Shown here: one piece after another, positions 20,214 through 29,409 of the stretch
How the letters are laid out: each line of letters opens with the position of its first letter
Numbering within the stretch: position 1 is the first letter of the stretch
Notes under the pieces: model-generated
Told to the model about the DNA's origin: nothing
Databases searched by the model: none
The model's input: the letters and a program-made list of their open reading frames with translations, nothing else
Source: Pseudomonas sp. RIT288
GTDB taxonomy: Bacteria; Pseudomonadota; Gammaproteobacteria; Pseudomonadales; Pseudomonadaceae
Length of the DNA: 64,000 bases
Direction of reading: 5' to 3'
Assembly (NCBI RefSeq): GCF_000631985.1
Contig: NZ_JFYN01000012.1
Location: 434,001 to 498,000 of the forward strand
Position numbers and translations under genes: made by a program

Positions 20214-20898
20214 CGTCGTCGACCATTCCTCCATGTGGAGCCTGGTCAGCAATGCCAGCATCGTGGTGCAGTTGGTAATGTTGACTCTGGTGGCCGCATC
20301 GGTGACCTCATGGATCATGATCTTTCAGCGCAGCAATCTGCTGCGTGCCGGTCGACGCGCCCTGGAGAGCTTCGAAGAGCGCTTCTGGTCGGGTATCGAT
20401 CTGTCCAAGCTGTACCGTCAGGCGGGCAGCAACCCTGATCCTGATTCGGGCGTGGAGCAGATCTTCCGTGCCGGTTTCAAGGAGTTCTCCCGTCTGCGTC
20501 AGCAGCCAGGTGTTGACCCGGAAGCGGTGATGGAAGGTGTGGCCCGCGCCATGCGCGTTGCCATCTCCCGTGAGGAAGAGAAACTGGAGCAGAGCCTGCC
20601 GTTCCTTGCCACCGTTGGTTCGGTCAGCCCGTACATCGGTCTATTCGGTACCGTGTGGGGCATCATGAACTCCTTCCGCGGTCTGGCCAGCGCCCAGCAG
20701 GCGACGTTGGCCACCGTGGCCCCGGGTATCGCCGAAGCCCTGATCGCCACCGCGATCGGCCTGTTCGCCGCGATCCCGGCCGTTATCGCTTACAACCGTT
20801 TCTCTGCCCGCAGCGAAACCTTGCTGAGCCGCTACTACACCTTCGCCGATGAGTTCCAGGCGATCCTGCACCGCAAAGTGCACACCAGCGAAGAATAA
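20203..20898 (+). CDS. tolQ: Tol-Pal system proton-channel subunit TolQ
   Basis: A 231-residue inner-membrane protein, MotA/ExbB-like, forming with TolR the proton-driven motor that energises TolA for outer-membrane constriction at division. Three transmembrane segments are visible (~20-42, ~135-157, ~170-195), with the conserved third helix [24 protein letters not shown]. The GTG start lies inside the ybgC end and is followed by [15 protein letters not shown]. Confidence 0.96.
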   Translation: MEANVVDHSSMWSLVSNASIVVQLVMLTLVAASVTSWIMIFQRSNLLRAGRRALESFEERFWSGIDLSKLYRQAGSNPDPDSGVEQIFRAGFKEFSRLRQQPGVDPEAVMEGVARAMRVAISREEEKLEQSLPFLATVGSVSPYIGLFGTVWGIMNSFRGLASAQQATLATVAPGIAEALIATAIGLFAAIPAVIAYNRFSARSETLLSRYYTFADEFQAILHRKVHTSEE

Positions 20899-20912
20899 GC
20901 AGGTATTTCCCG

Positions 20913-21374
20913 ATGGCTTTAATCGCTCGAGCCCGAAACAAGCGCAAGCCGGTCGCCGAGATGAACGTGGTGCCATACATCGACGTGATGCTGGTGCTGC
21001 TGGTTATCTTCATGGTGACCGCGCCGATGCTCAATCAGGGCGTGAAAGTGGATCTGCCCAAGGTTTCCAGCGAAGCCTTGCCGCAGGACAACAACACTCA
21101 GGTGCTGACCATTTCGATCAAGGCTGACAAGACCTACTACTGGAACCTTGGCAGCGAAGTCGATACTGAAAAGCAGCAGGACAGGGCAATGACGCTGCCG
21201 CAGATGACTGACGCGGTGACCAAGATCATTCGCGCCGGCACCGAAGGCGGCAAGCGTACCCAGGTCTTTATCCGTGGCGACAAGTCGGTCGACTACGGTG
21301 CCGTCATGGGTGCCATGGGCGGGTTGCAGAAAGCCGGGGTCGGTAATGTTGGTTTGATTACCGAGGCCCCCTGA
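20913..21374 (+). CDS. tolR: Tol-Pal system subunit TolR
   Basis: A 153-residue ExbD-like protein with a single N-terminal transmembrane helix, EMNVVPYIDVMLVLLVIFMVTAP; Asp in YIDVML is the proton-path residue. A periplasmic domain follows. It is 14 bp after tolQ, and its last base is the first base of the tolA ATG (TGATG overlap). Confidence 0.96.
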   Translation: MALIARARNKRKPVAEMNVVPYIDVMLVLLVIFMVTAPMLNQGVKVDLPKVSSEALPQDNNTQVLTISIKADKTYYWNLGSEVDTEKQQDRAMTLPQMTDAVTKIIRAGTEGGKRTQVFIRGDKSVDYGAVMGAMGGLQKAGVGNVGLITEAP

Positions 21375-22450
21375 TGCAGCAACAGCGAGAGCCGTCCGCC
21401 TCGGAAAGCTACTTCTGGCCCAGTGTTCTGGCGATTGTCCTGCACGTGCTGGTGTTCGGCATGCTGTTCGTCAGTTTCGCCTTCACACCAGAGTTGCCGC
21501 CGGCCAAGCCGATTGTCCAGGCGACCCTGTACCAGCTGAAATCGAAAAGTCAGGCAACCACCCAGACCAATCAGAAGATTGCGGGTGAGGCGAAGAAATC
21601 CGCCGCGCGCCAGACCGAAGTCGAGCAGATGGAACAGAAAAAGGTCGAGCAGGAAGCGGTGAAGGCTGCGGAACAAAAGAAAGAAGAAGCGGCTCAAAAG
21701 GCCGAGGAAGCCAAGAAGGCCGACGAGGCGAAGAAAGCGGACGAGGCGAAAAAGGCTGATGAAGCCAAGAAAGCCGACGATGCGAAGAAAGCCGAGGCCA
21801 AGAAGGCAGAAGAGAAACAATTGGCTGATATAGCCAAGAAGAAAGCCGAAGAAGAAGCCAAGAAGGCGGCTGAAGAAGAGGCCAAGAAAGCGGCCGCTGA
21901 AGAAGCCAAGAAGAAGATCGTCGAAGACGCGAAGAAGAAAGCCGCCGAAGACGCCAAGAAAAAAGCTGAAGCTGAAGAGGCGAAGAAGAAAGTCGCCGAC
22001 GAAGCGAAGAAGAAAGCTGCTGCCGATGCTGCGAAGAAGAAATCGCAGGAAGCGGCACGTAAATCCGCCGAAGAGAAAAAGGCTCAGGCCCTGGCAGATT
22101 TGCTTTCCGACACGCCACAGCGCCAGCAGGCCTTGGCCGATGAGCAGGGTGACGAAGTCGCGGGCAGTTTCGATGACCTGATTCGTGCACGGGCAGCGGA
22201 AGGTTGGGCGCGTCCTCCTTCGGCACGCAAAGGCATGACGGTCGTGCTGCAAATCGGCATGTTGCCGGACGGTACGGTGACTTCGGTCAGCGTGGCCAAG
22301 TCCAGTGGCGATGGTCCGTTCGATGCGTCGGCAGTCGCGGCAGTGAAGAATATTGGACGTTTGACAGAAATGCAGGGAATGAAGCCGAGCGATTTCGCTC
22401 CGTATCGTTCATTCAAGATGACATTCACACCTGAGGATCTAGCCTTGTGA
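21374..22450 (+). CDS. tolA: Tol-Pal envelope-spanning protein TolA
   Basis: A 358-residue protein anchored by one N-terminal transmembrane helix (~18-38). A long Ala/Lys/Glu-rich helical stalk (~70-245) spans the periplasm, including near-perfect KKADEA repeats at ~21715-21790. The C-terminal domain (~260-358, [30 protein letters not shown]) contacts TolB/Pal and is the usual receptor for group A colicins and phages. The stop overlaps the tolB GTG by 4 bp. Confidence 0.96.
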   Translation: MQQQREPSASESYFWPSVLAIVLHVLVFGMLFVSFAFTPELPPAKPIVQATLYQLKSKSQATTQTNQKIAGEAKKSAARQTEVEQMEQKKVEQEAVKAAEQKKEEAAQKAEEAKKADEAKKADEAKKADEAKKADDAKKAEAKKAEEKQLADIAKKKAEEEAKKAAEEEAKKAAAEEAKKKIVEDAKKKAAEDAKKKAEAEEAKKKVADEAKKKAAADAAKKKSQEAARKSAEEKKAQALADLLSDTPQRQQALADEQGDEVAGSFDDLIRARAAEGWARPPSARKGMTVVLQIGMLPDGTVTSVSVAKSSGDGPFDASAVAAVKNIGRLTEMQGMKPSDFAPYRSFKMTFTPEDLAL

Positions 22451-23748
22451 GAAACCTTCTTCGAGGAATGCTGGTCGTGATCTGCTGCATGGCAGGGATC
22501 GCGATGGCTGATGAAAAGAACATTCTGGTCACCAGCGGCAGCGATCGGGCCACCCCGATCGCCGTCGTACCGTTCGGCATGCAGGGCGGTGCCGTGCTGC
22601 CGGACGACATGGCCGAAATCATCGGTAACGATTTGCGGAACTCGGGCTACTACTCGCCGATTCCAAAGCAAAACATGATCAGTCAGCCAAGCCAGCCGAG
22701 CGAAATCATCTTCCGTGACTGGAAGGCGGTGGGTGCTCAATACATGATGGTCGGCAGCATTGCTCCAGCGGGCGGTCGTCTGCAGGTGCAGTGGGCACTG
22801 TTCAACGTGGCCACCGAGCAGAAAGTGGCTGACGGCAGTGTTTCCGGTACCACCGAGCAACTGCGTGACATGGCGCACTTCATCTCTGACCAGTCGTTCG
22901 AAAAACTCACCGGTATCAAAGGTGCGTTTTCGACCCGTCTGCTGTACGTGACAGCCGAGCGTTTCTCCGAGAAGAACACTCGCTACACCCTGCAGCGTTC
23001 GGACTACGACGGTGCCCGTGCGGTAACTCTGCTGCAATCGCGCGAGCCGATCCTGTCGCCGCGTTTCGCACCGGATGGCAAGCGCATCGCCTACGTGTCG
23101 TTCGAGCAGAAGCGTCCACGGATCTTCATGCAGAACATCGACACCGGTCGCCGTGAGCAGATCACCAACTTCGAAGGCCTGAACGGCGCGCCAGCCTGGT
23201 CGCCGGATGGCAATCGCCTGGCTTTCGTACTGTCGAAAGACGGCAACCCGGACATCTATGTGATGAACCTGGGTTCGCGTCAGATCACTCGCGTGACTGC
23301 AGGTCCAGGCATCAACACCGAACCGTACTGGGGCAAGGATGGTTCGACCATCTACTTCACCTCGGACCGTGGCGGCAAGCCGCAGATCTACAAAACCAGC
23401 GCCAGCGGCGGTGGTGCCGAGCGTGTGACCTTCATTGGCAACTACAACGCCAACCCGAAGCTTTCGGCTGATGAAAAGACGCTGGTAATGATCCATCGTC
23501 AGGACGGATTCACCAATTTCAAGGTGGCGGCCCAGGATTTGCAGCGAGGTAGTGTAAAGATCCTCACTGATAGCACTCTGGACGAGTCACCCACTGTTGC
23601 GCCCAACGGCACCATGGTAATCTACGCCACCCGCCAGCAGGGCCGGGGAGTCTTGATGCTCGTGTCCATTAATGGACGCGTGAGGCTCCCGCTTCCTACC
23701 GCACAAGGCGAAGTCAGAGAACCGTCCTGGTCCCCTTACCTGAACTGA
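22447..23748 (+). CDS. tolB: Tol-Pal periplasmic beta-propeller TolB
   Basis: A 433-residue periplasmic protein. The signal peptide [21 protein letters not shown] is cut before DEKN. An N-terminal alpha/beta domain that meets TolA is followed by a six-bladed propeller with repeated SPDGx[18 protein letters not shown] WD-like strands, which docks on Pal. The GTG start (GTGA) overlaps the tolA stop. Confidence 0.96.
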   Translation: MRNLLRGMLVVICCMAGIAMADEKNILVTSGSDRATPIAVVPFGMQGGAVLPDDMAEIIGNDLRNSGYYSPIPKQNMISQPSQPSEIIFRDWKAVGAQYMMVGSIAPAGGRLQVQWALFNVATEQKVADGSVSGTTEQLRDMAHFISDQSFEKLTGIKGAFSTRLLYVTAERFSEKNTRYTLQRSDYDGARAVTLLQSREPILSPRFAPDGKRIAYVSFEQKRPRIFMQNIDTGRREQITNFEGLNGAPAWSPDGNRLAFVLSKDGNPDIYVMNLGSRQITRVTAGPGINTEPYWGKDGSTIYFTSDRGGKPQIYKTSASGGGAERVTFIGNYNANPKLSADEKTLVMIHRQDGFTNFKVAAQDLQRGSVKILTDSTLDESPTVAPNGTMVIYATRQQGRGVLMLVSINGRVRLPLPTAQGEVREPSWSPYLN

Positions 23749-23800
23749 CGCGGCGCTTTACGTTTTACTTAACACACTGGGGTTCATTAGGAGTTTCACG

Positions 23801-24298
23801 ATGGAAATGCTGAAGTTTGGTAAATTTGCTGCGCTGGCTCTGGCCATGGCTGTAGCTGTAGGTTGCTCGTCCAAAGGCGGCGACAACGCCGGTGAAGGCG
23901 CTGTTGATCCAAACGCTGGTTACGGCGCAAACACTGGTGCCGTTGACGGTTCCCTGAGCGAAGAAGCTGCTCTGCGCGCAATCACCACCTTCTACTTCGA
24001 ATACGACAGCTCGGACCTGAAGCCAGAAGCCATGCGCGCTCTGGACGTTCACGCCAAAGACCTGAAAGCAAACGGCGCTCGCGTTGTTCTGGAAGGCAAC
24101 ACCGACGAACGTGGTACTCGTGAGTACAACATGGCACTGGGCGAGCGTCGTGCGAAAGCCGTTCAGCGCTACCTGGTACTGCAAGGTGTTTCCCCAGCTC
24201 AGCTGGAACTGGTTTCCTACGGCGAAGAGCGTCCAGTTGCTACCGGCAACGACGAGCAGTCCTGGGCTCAAAACCGTCGCGTCGAACTGCGTAAGTAA
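23801..24298 (+). CDS. pal: Peptidoglycan-associated lipoprotein Pal (OprL)
   Basis: A 165-residue outer-membrane lipoprotein. The lipobox is AVAVGC with the acylated Cys at residue 22, followed by a Gly-rich linker. The OmpA-like peptidoglycan-binding domain begins [14 protein letters not shown] and continues [22 protein letters not shown], with the Asp and Arg that bind diaminopimelate. TAGGAG precedes the ATG. The 52-bp gap after tolB may contain its own promoter. Confidence 0.97.
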   Translation: MEMLKFGKFAALALAMAVAVGCSSKGGDNAGEGAVDPNAGYGANTGAVDGSLSEEAALRAITTFYFEYDSSDLKPEAMRALDVHAKDLKANGARVVLEGNTDERGTREYNMALGERRAKAVQRYLVLQGVSPAQLELVSYGEERPVATGNDEQSWAQNRRVELRK

Positions 24299-24304
24299 TT
24301 CGAT

Positions 24305-25141
24305 ATGCGAACGTGCCGTCGTGCTGTAACTGTTCTGGCTCTCAGCCTCGCGCCGCTTGCGGCGTGGGCTGCGGTTCCTGTGGTCGATGACAACTCCGGT
24401 TATAACAATAGCGGGAGCAGTTATCCGCCTGCGGGTTACGGTACGAACGGCGCCTATGCCGGGGGAGCGGCTTCGGCCCCTGCCTCGGCACAGGGCATGC
24501 TGTTCAACCAACTGCAACAGATGCAGGATCAGATATCGCGCCAGCAAGGTGTGATCGAAGAACTGCAGAATCAGGTTGCGCGCATGAAACAGGAATCCCT
24601 GGAGCGATACCAGGATCTTGATCGGCGCATAGGATCCGGTGTTGCACCTGCCGCGACTCCTGAGAATTCTTCTGCCGGTGGCGACGCGAGTGCTGCTGCC
24701 GGTGCTGCCGCTGGCGCCGGGGCTGCTGCCGCCCAGGCACCTGCTGCAAGTAGCGAACCGGGTGATCCGGCCAAGGAAAAGCTGTATTACGATGCCGCTT
24801 TCGACCTGATCAAAGCCAAGGATTTCGACAAGGCCAGCCAGGCTTTCTCGGCATTCCTGCGCAAATACCCGAACAGCCAGTACGCGGGTAATGCCCAGTA
24901 CTGGTTGGGCGAAGTGAACCTGGCCAAGGGCGATCTGCAAGGTGCAGGTCAGGCTTTTGCCAAGGTGTCGCAGCTCTATCCCAAGCACGCCAAAGTGCCG
25001 GATTCGCTGTACAAGCTGGCTGATGTAGAGCGCCGCCTTGGTCATGCCGACAAGGTCAAAGGCATTCTGCAACAGGTGGTTTCCCAATACCCGGGGACCT
25101 CGGCTGCTCAGTTGGCCCAACGTGATCTGCAACGCATGTAA
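24305..25141 (+). CDS. cpoB: Cell division coordinator CpoB
   Basis: A 278-residue periplasmic protein (formerly YbgF) that couples Tol-Pal constriction with peptidoglycan synthesis by PBP1B in E. coli. The signal peptide is residues ~1-22. A trimerising coiled coil follows (~62-105, LFNQLQQMQDQISRQQGVIEELQNQVARM), then an Ala/Gly-rich linker and three TPR-like repeats (~155-278, YYDAAFDLIKAKDFDKASQAFSAFLRKYP). It lies 6 bp after pal and ends the operon at a terminator. Confidence 0.95.
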   Translation: MRTCRRAVTVLALSLAPLAAWAAVPVVDDNSGYNNSGSSYPPAGYGTNGAYAGGAASAPASAQGMLFNQLQQMQDQISRQQGVIEELQNQVARMKQESLERYQDLDRRIGSGVAPAATPENSSAGGDASAAAGAAAGAGAAAAQAPAASSEPGDPAKEKLYYDAAFDLIKAKDFDKASQAFSAFLRKYPNSQYAGNAQYWLGEVNLAKGDLQGAGQAFAKVSQLYPKHAKVPDSLYKLADVERRLGHADKVKGILQQVVSQYPGTSAAQLAQRDLQRM

Positions 25142-25163
25142 GTGTGTTTGACCCGTTTGGAAG

Positions 25164-25190
25164 AAACCCGCGCTTGTCGCGGGTTTTTTC
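25164..25190 (+). terminator. Rho-independent terminator after cpoB
   Basis: The stem AAACCCGCG / CGCGGGTTT with a 5-nt loop, followed by TTTC, closes the tol-pal operon. Confidence 0.92.
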
Positions 25191-25307
25191 GTTAGAATTC
25201 ACGCCCTTTTTCTGAAACACGCTTCTGGTGATCTACGCGTTGGCGGGGTTGCCGGAAGTGCCTGACGGAGGCGGACAGCCTGTTTAGCTGTTACGCCCGT
25301 GGCGACT

Positions 25308-25955
25308 ATGCAAGACACATTGAGAATTACCGAAGTTTTCTACTCGTTGCAGGGGGAAACGCGGACTGCCGGGCTGCCCACGGTTTTTGTGCGCCTGACC
25401 GGTTGCCCATTGCGTTGCCAATACTGCGACAGCGCCTATGCGTTCAGCGGCGGTACGATCCGCACCCTCGACGACATCCTCGAACAAGTGGCCGGGTTTC
25501 GCCCACGCTATGTCTGTGTAACCGGCGGTGAACCGCTGGCGCAGCCCAATGCCATCCCTTTACTCAAGCAGTTGTGCGATGCCGGCTACGAAGTGTCACT
25601 GGAGACCAGTGGGGCGCTCGATATCTCGGCGGTGGACTCGCGCGTCAGTCGCGTAGTCGACTTGAAGACGCCGGACTCCAAAGAGGCGCACCGCAACCGC
25701 TACGAAAACATCGAACTGTTGACGCCCAACGATCAGGTGAAGTTTGTGATCTGTTCGCGGGACGACTATGACTGGGCGGTCTCTAAGCTGATCCAGTACG
25801 GCCTTGATCGCCGTGCGGGTGAAGTGCTGTTTTCCCCAAGTCATCATGACCTCAATGCCAGGGATCTGGCGGACTGGGTGGTGGCAGACAACCTGCCGGT
25901 GCGGTTGCAATTGCAGCTGCATAAATATCTATGGAATGACGAGCCGGGGCGCTGA
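25308..25955 (+). CDS. queE: 7-carboxy-7-deazaguanine synthase QueE
   Basis: A 215-residue radical-SAM enzyme of queuosine synthesis that makes 7-carboxy-7-deazaguanine from CPH4. The cluster-binding motif is [14 protein letters not shown] (CxxxCxxC) near residue 30; the substrate-carboxylate pocket [15 protein letters not shown] is just before it, and TGGEPL is the SAM motif. I prefer ATG 25308 ([12 protein letters not shown]) over an in-frame GTG nine bases upstream. It ends 1 bp before the queC ATG. Confidence 0.95.
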   Translation: MQDTLRITEVFYSLQGETRTAGLPTVFVRLTGCPLRCQYCDSAYAFSGGTIRTLDDILEQVAGFRPRYVCVTGGEPLAQPNAIPLLKQLCDAGYEVSLETSGALDISAVDSRVSRVVDLKTPDSKEAHRNRYENIELLTPNDQVKFVICSRDDYDWAVSKLIQYGLDRRAGEVLFSPSHHDLNARDLADWVVADNLPVRLQLQLHKYLWNDEPGR

Positions 25956-25956
25956 T

Positions 25957-26649
25957 ATGACTGAACAACTGAACACTCACGAAAAACGTGCTGTCATCCT
26001 GCTGTCGGGTGGCCTCGATTCGGCCACTGTGGTCGCGATGGCCCGGGCTGAAGGCTACGCCTGCTACACCATGAGTTTCGATTACGGCCAGCGCTCTCAT
26101 GCGGAGCTGCATGCTGCAGCGCGCGTCGCCCGCGATCTGGGCGTGGTCGAGCACAAAGTGATCGGCCTGAACCTCAACGGCATGGGCGGCTCGGCGCTGA
26201 CCGATACCAGCATCGACATTCCGGAAGAGCTGGGTGAGGGCATCCCGGTGACCTACGTGCCGGCGCGCAATACCGTGTTCCTGTCGCTGGCACTGGGCTG
26301 GGCTGAAGTGCTCGGCGCGCGTGACATCTTTATCGGTGTCAACGCGGTGGACTATTCCGGTTATCCGGATTGCCGTCCGGAGTTTATCGAGTCGTTCGAA
26401 CGCATGGCCAACCTGGCGACCAAGGCGGGTGTGGAAGGCAACGGTTTCCGCATCCAGGCACCGCTGCAGAACCTGAGCAAGGCGCAGATCGTCCAGGCGG
26501 GCGTGAAGCTGGGCGTCGATTACGGCCTGACCGTTTCCTGCTATCAGGCGGACGATAACGGCCGCGCCTGCGGTAAATGCGACAGCTGCCGCCTGCGCGC
26601 GGAAGGCTTCGCAGCGGCCGGTGTAAGCGATCCAACACCTTATTTTTGA
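25957..26649 (+). CDS. queC: 7-cyano-7-deazaguanine synthase QueC
   Basis: A 230-residue ATP-dependent enzyme that converts carboxy-deazaguanine to preQ0. The PP-loop is [10 protein letters not shown]; the C-terminal zinc-binding cysteines are C-x7-CGKCDSC. The start at ATG 25957 gives the family N-terminus ([11 protein letters not shown]); the frame is open further upstream, but only inside queE. It is followed directly by the tRNA-Lys promoter. queD and queF are not in the window. Confidence 0.95.
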   Translation: MTEQLNTHEKRAVILLSGGLDSATVVAMARAEGYACYTMSFDYGQRSHAELHAAARVARDLGVVEHKVIGLNLNGMGGSALTDTSIDIPEELGEGIPVTYVPARNTVFLSLALGWAEVLGARDIFIGVNAVDYSGYPDCRPEFIESFERMANLATKAGVEGNGFRIQAPLQNLSKAQIVQAGVKLGVDYGLTVSCYQADDNGRACGKCDSCRLRAEGFAAAGVSDPTPYF

Positions 26650-26666
26650 TTTTTTTCAAAAAGGTG

Positions 26667-26694
26667 TTGAATAGTCCTTAAAAATCAGTATTAT
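26667..26694 (+). promoter_or_regulatory. Promoter of tRNA-Lys
   Basis: TTGAAT (26667-26672), a 16-bp AT-rich spacer and TATTAT (26689-26694) lie 17 bp before the mature tRNA end. GC-rich CGCGCC follows the -10, as is usual for stable-RNA promoters. Confidence 0.7.
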
Positions 26695-26711
26695 ACGCGC
26701 CACCACACAGC

Positions 26712-26787
26712 GGGTCGTTAGCTCAGTTGGTAGAGCAGTTGGCTTTTAACCAATTGGTCGTAGGTTCGAATCCCACACGACCCACCA
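26712..26787 (+). tRNA. tRNA-Lys (anticodon UUU)
   Basis: A 76-nt gene including an encoded CCA. The acceptor stem is GGGTCGT / ACGACCC, the D arm GCTC-AGTTGGTA-GAGC, the anticodon arm GTTGG-CTTTTAA-CCAAT (anticodon TTT) and the T loop TTCGAAT. The T stem reads GTAGG / CCCAC, leaving one A-C mismatch in its middle pair. A hairpin with T9 follows. Confidence 0.97.
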
Positions 26788-26805
26788 TATTTGGCGGTTT
26801 AGAAA

Positions 26806-26852
26806 ATCCGGAAGGCCCACGAAAGTGAGGATTTCCGGGTTTTTTTTTGCCT
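26806..26852 (+). terminator. Terminator after tRNA-Lys
   Basis: CCGGAA pairs with TTCCGG around an inner CAC-GAAA-GTG stem-loop, followed by a run of nine T. Confidence 0.75.
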
Positions 26853-27059
26853 GCGATTCGGGCATCTCTCCCTTGATCGTTGTCTGCGCTGACACAGGTC
26901 AGAATCATCTTTTGTATCAACGGGATATTCTGTAGCCTTGCGCAGCTTCAACGCTGTCCGTGCCTGATGAAAACTCACTCTCCCGGCGGTACCCTCAAGG
27001 GGTCCGGAGCCGGGTGTATACTCGACTTTCGCGCGAAAGCGCCTGCAGGTCTTGCGAAC

Positions 27060-28118
27060 ATGACGCAGATTTCCGAACGCCTTCTGGTTCAAGCCCACCT
27101 CGATGCCAAACAGCCCAAACCGCTGACTGCCGAGGAAGAGGCCTACTACCGTTCCGCCATCGCCGCCGAGCTCAAGGCTCAGGACGCGGTGCTGGTGGCC
27201 CACTTCTATTGCGATCCGGTGATTCAGGCATTGGCCGAAGAAACCGGCGGCTGTGTGTCCGACTCCCTCGAAATGGCGCGCTTCGGCAACGCTCACCCGG
27301 CCAAGACCGTGGTGGTCGCCGGCGTGAAGTTCATGGGCGAGACCGCGAAAATCCTCAACCCGGAAAAACGCGTGCTGATGCCGACCCTGGACGCGACCTG
27401 CTCGCTGGACCTGGGTTGTCCGGTGGACGAGTTCTCGGCGTTCTGCGATCAGCACCCGGAGCGCACGGTGGTGGTGTACGCCAACACCTCGGCAGCGGTC
27501 AAAGCCCGGGCTGACTGGGTGGTGACGTCGAGCTGCGCACTGGAGATCGTCGAAAGCCTGATGGACAACGGCGAGACCATCATCTGGGGCCCGGACAAGC
27601 ACCTGGGTACCTACATCCAGCGCAAGACCGGCGCTGACATGCTGCTGTGGGACGGTGCGTGCATCGTCCACGAAGAGTTCAAGTCCAAGCAGCTCGAAGA
27701 CATGAAGGCGCTGTATCCGGACGCCGCGATTCTGGTACACCCGGAGTCGCCGACTTCAGTGATTGAACTGGCCGACGCCGTGGGTTCCACCAGTCAGTTG
27801 ATCGCTGCCGCGCAAAGCCTGCCGAACAAGACCCTGATCGTCGCCACCGACCGTGGCATCTTCTACAAGATGCAGCAGCTGTGCCCGGACAAGGTCTTCA
27901 TCGAGGCGCCAACCGCCGGTAACGGTGCAGCGTGCCGCAGTTGCGCACATTGCCCGTGGATGGCCATGAATACCCTTGAGCGCACGCTCAAGAGCCTGAA
28001 GGAAGGGACGAACGAGATCTTTGTCGATCCGGCGTTGATTCCGCAGGCGATCCGCCCGTTGAAGCGCATGCTGGATTTTACCCAGGCGGCGCGGATGAAG
28101 CTGGCCGGTAACGCCTAA
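27060..28118 (+). CDS. nadA: Quinolinate synthase NadA
   Basis: A 352-residue [4Fe-4S] enzyme that condenses iminoaspartate (from NadB) with DHAP to quinolinate in NAD synthesis. Cluster-ligand cysteines corresponding to the E. coli ones are Cys114 ([10 protein letters not shown]), Cys201 (WDGACIV) and Cys298 (CRSCAHCPW). The start at ATG 27060 ([15 protein letters not shown]) is the family N-terminus; the frame is open upstream, but those 60 codons look non-coding. A TATACT at 27017-27022 may be its -10. Confidence 0.96.
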   Translation: MTQISERLLVQAHLDAKQPKPLTAEEEAYYRSAIAAELKAQDAVLVAHFYCDPVIQALAEETGGCVSDSLEMARFGNAHPAKTVVVAGVKFMGETAKILNPEKRVLMPTLDATCSLDLGCPVDEFSAFCDQHPERTVVVYANTSAAVKARADWVVTSSCALEIVESLMDNGETIIWGPDKHLGTYIQRKTGADMLLWDGACIVHEEFKSKQLEDMKALYPDAAILVHPESPTSVIELADAVGSTSQLIAAAQSLPNKTLIVATDRGIFYKMQQLCPDKVFIEAPTAGNGAACRSCAHCPWMAMNTLERTLKSLKEGTNEIFVDPALIPQAIRPLKRMLDFTQAARMKLAGNA

Positions 28119-28130
28119 GTTCTAAAGACA

Positions 28131-28198
28131 AAAGATCGCAGCCTGCGGCAGCTCCTACATTTGATCCCTGTAGGAGCTGCCGCAGGCTGCGATCTTTT
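28131..28198. repeat. Palindromic repeat (family B)
   Basis: Almost perfect inverted arms AAAGATCGCAGCCTGCGGCA...CTCCTACA / complement with a 9-nt spacer, ending in T6. It could also act as the terminator of nadA. Confidence 0.9.
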
Positions 28199-28207
28199 TT
28201 ATGGGCG

Positions 28208-28696
28208 CTATTTTTGTTTCTTTGGAACTCGCACCACACGGGTGTCGGAATAGATGTCGTGCCAGGTGCGCTTCTGCTTGTCGTACAGTGACCAGAAGAA
28301 CCCGAGCCCTGCGCACAGCCATGAAGCGATCGATACCATGAAGCGCAGCAGCGCCTGCCACAGGCTGATCGCGCTGCCATCGGCGTTCTGTACGCGTATA
28401 CCCCACACCTGCATGCCCAGTGTCTGCCCGCCGTGGGTCCAGAACTTGGCGAAGAACGCGAACAGCACCAGCAGCAGCACCGTGGAATACAGTGGATCGC
28501 CATCCATTTTCCCGGCGTCGGTCAGTACGCGCAGGCGCTCTTCACCGATGATTGCTGCCTGGATCAACTTGTAGACGAATCCGGTGACGATCAGCAGGGC
28601 GGTGCACAGCAGGAAATCATAGAACATCGCGGCCAGGCGCCGGCCGAGGCCAACAGCAGGAAAGTCGCCCTGGGGAGTGAGCAGGTTCTTCGACAT
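28208..28696 (-). CDS. RDD family membrane protein
   Basis: A 162-residue inner-membrane protein of the RDD family. It shows the early GLGRRLAAMFYDFLLCTALLIV (Arg-Arg and Asp in the first membrane segment) and the later FWTHGGQTLGMQVWGIRVQNADG and KQKRTWHDIYSDTRVV motifs, with three to four hydrophobic segments. I start at ATG 28696 (MSKNLLTPQGD), which has AGAGG six bases upstream; an ATG at 28714 adds six residues. Transport or other function of this family is not settled. Confidence 0.88.
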   Translation of the reverse strand: MSKNLLTPQGDFPAVGLGRRLAAMFYDFLLCTALLIVTGFVYKLIQAAIIGEERLRVLTDAGKMDGDPLYSTVLLLVLFAFFAKFWTHGGQTLGMQVWGIRVQNADGSAISLWQALLRFMVSIASWLCAGLGFFWSLYDKQKRTWHDIYSDTRVVRVPKKQK

Positions 28697-28747
28697 GGCA
28701 GCCTCTGGACGCAAAATGAAGCGCCATTTTACGGATTCGCGCGCACA

Positions 28748-28781
28748 AAAAAGCCCCTGATATCAATATCAGGGGCTTTTT
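28748..28781. terminator. Terminator downstream of the cold-shock gene
   Basis: A 16-bp perfect stem built on AAAAAGCCCCTGATAT and its complement, with a 2-nt loop and A/T runs at both ends, ends the minus-strand cold-shock transcript. Confidence 0.92.
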
Positions 28782-28793
28782 CGTTACAGAAGA

Positions 28794-29006
28794 TTAGGCT
28801 TCTGCTTGTACTTCATCAGCCTGCATGCCTTTCTGGCCTTGCACAGCAACGAAGGTCACTTTCTGGCCTTCTTTCAGGCTCTTGAAGCCGCTGCCCTGAA
28901 TAGCGCGGAAATGCACGAACAGATCCGGACCGCTTTCTGGAGTGATAAAACCAAAACCTTTCTCGTCGTTAAACCACTTGACGGTACCGCTCTGACGTTG
29001 GGACAT
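28794..29006 (-). CDS. capB: Cold-shock protein (CspA/CapB family)
   Basis: A 70-residue single-domain CSD RNA chaperone: [21 protein letters not shown] with RNP1 KGFGFI and RNP2 DLFVHF. It is the CapB-like type common in pseudomonads (ending [13 protein letters not shown]). GGAAAT precedes the ATG. The leader has a 7-bp hairpin (CTCTTTC-TCAT-GAAAGAG, 29042-29059), which may matter for cold control. It is monocistronic, with a strong terminator. Confidence 0.95.
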   Translation of the reverse strand: MSQRQSGTVKWFNDEKGFGFITPESGPDLFVHFRAIQGSGFKSLKEGQKVTFVAVQGQKGMQADEVQAEA

Positions 29007-29409
29007 TTCTTATTTCCTTTGACGCATAAATTGATGACAGTCTCTTTCTCATGAAAGAGTACTGGGGCTGGTTGCAGGAGAGTAAGAAGACGTCGAGCGG
29101 GATGTAGCTAACTTGTAGGCTACTGCCCAGGTCACGATTCCAAGCTGACCCATGCAAACACAGTGGACAAACTCTACGCCAACTACGGGAGAAAAAACAA
29201 GCCCCGCGAAGGCCCCGGTTTTCCTGCCCCTGCTGGCTGTTAGTCAGTCTGCTAGTGCGGCTTGGACGATTAGCTTGTTCAAAAGTTTTCGAACGTTATA
29301 AGCAAAGTTCATAATCGAATCAGATGTTAGAAAATGCACTTTTTTGTGGCGATTGCGTTACACATTAGTGCACGCATAACGCAATCGCGTTACTTATAGA
29401 AACAGTCAA
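29007..29409. other. 403-bp intergenic region with a perfect 12-bp dyad
   Basis: It contains the leader of the cold-shock gene (small hairpin at 29042-29059) and, next to the gcvT 3' end, the inverted repeat GCGATTGCGTTA (29349-29360) / TAACGCAATCGC (29377-29388) with a 16-nt spacer and no T run. The rest is AT-richer than the surroundings. No gene is supported. Confidence 0.6.

Noticed and set aside
21293..22252. Minus-strand frame rich in Leu/Phe/Gly opposite tolA
   Set aside because: It is the complement of the Ala/Lys/Glu stalk codons; the hydrophobic look is an artefact.
25196..25298. A preQ1 riboswitch before queE
   Set aside because: I found no preQ1-I core (short hairpin plus A-rich tail near the ribosome site) in this stretch.
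29180..29240. A small RNA or terminator in the C/G-rich stretch near 29200
   Set aside because: The arms do not pair well on either strand and no promoter is evident.
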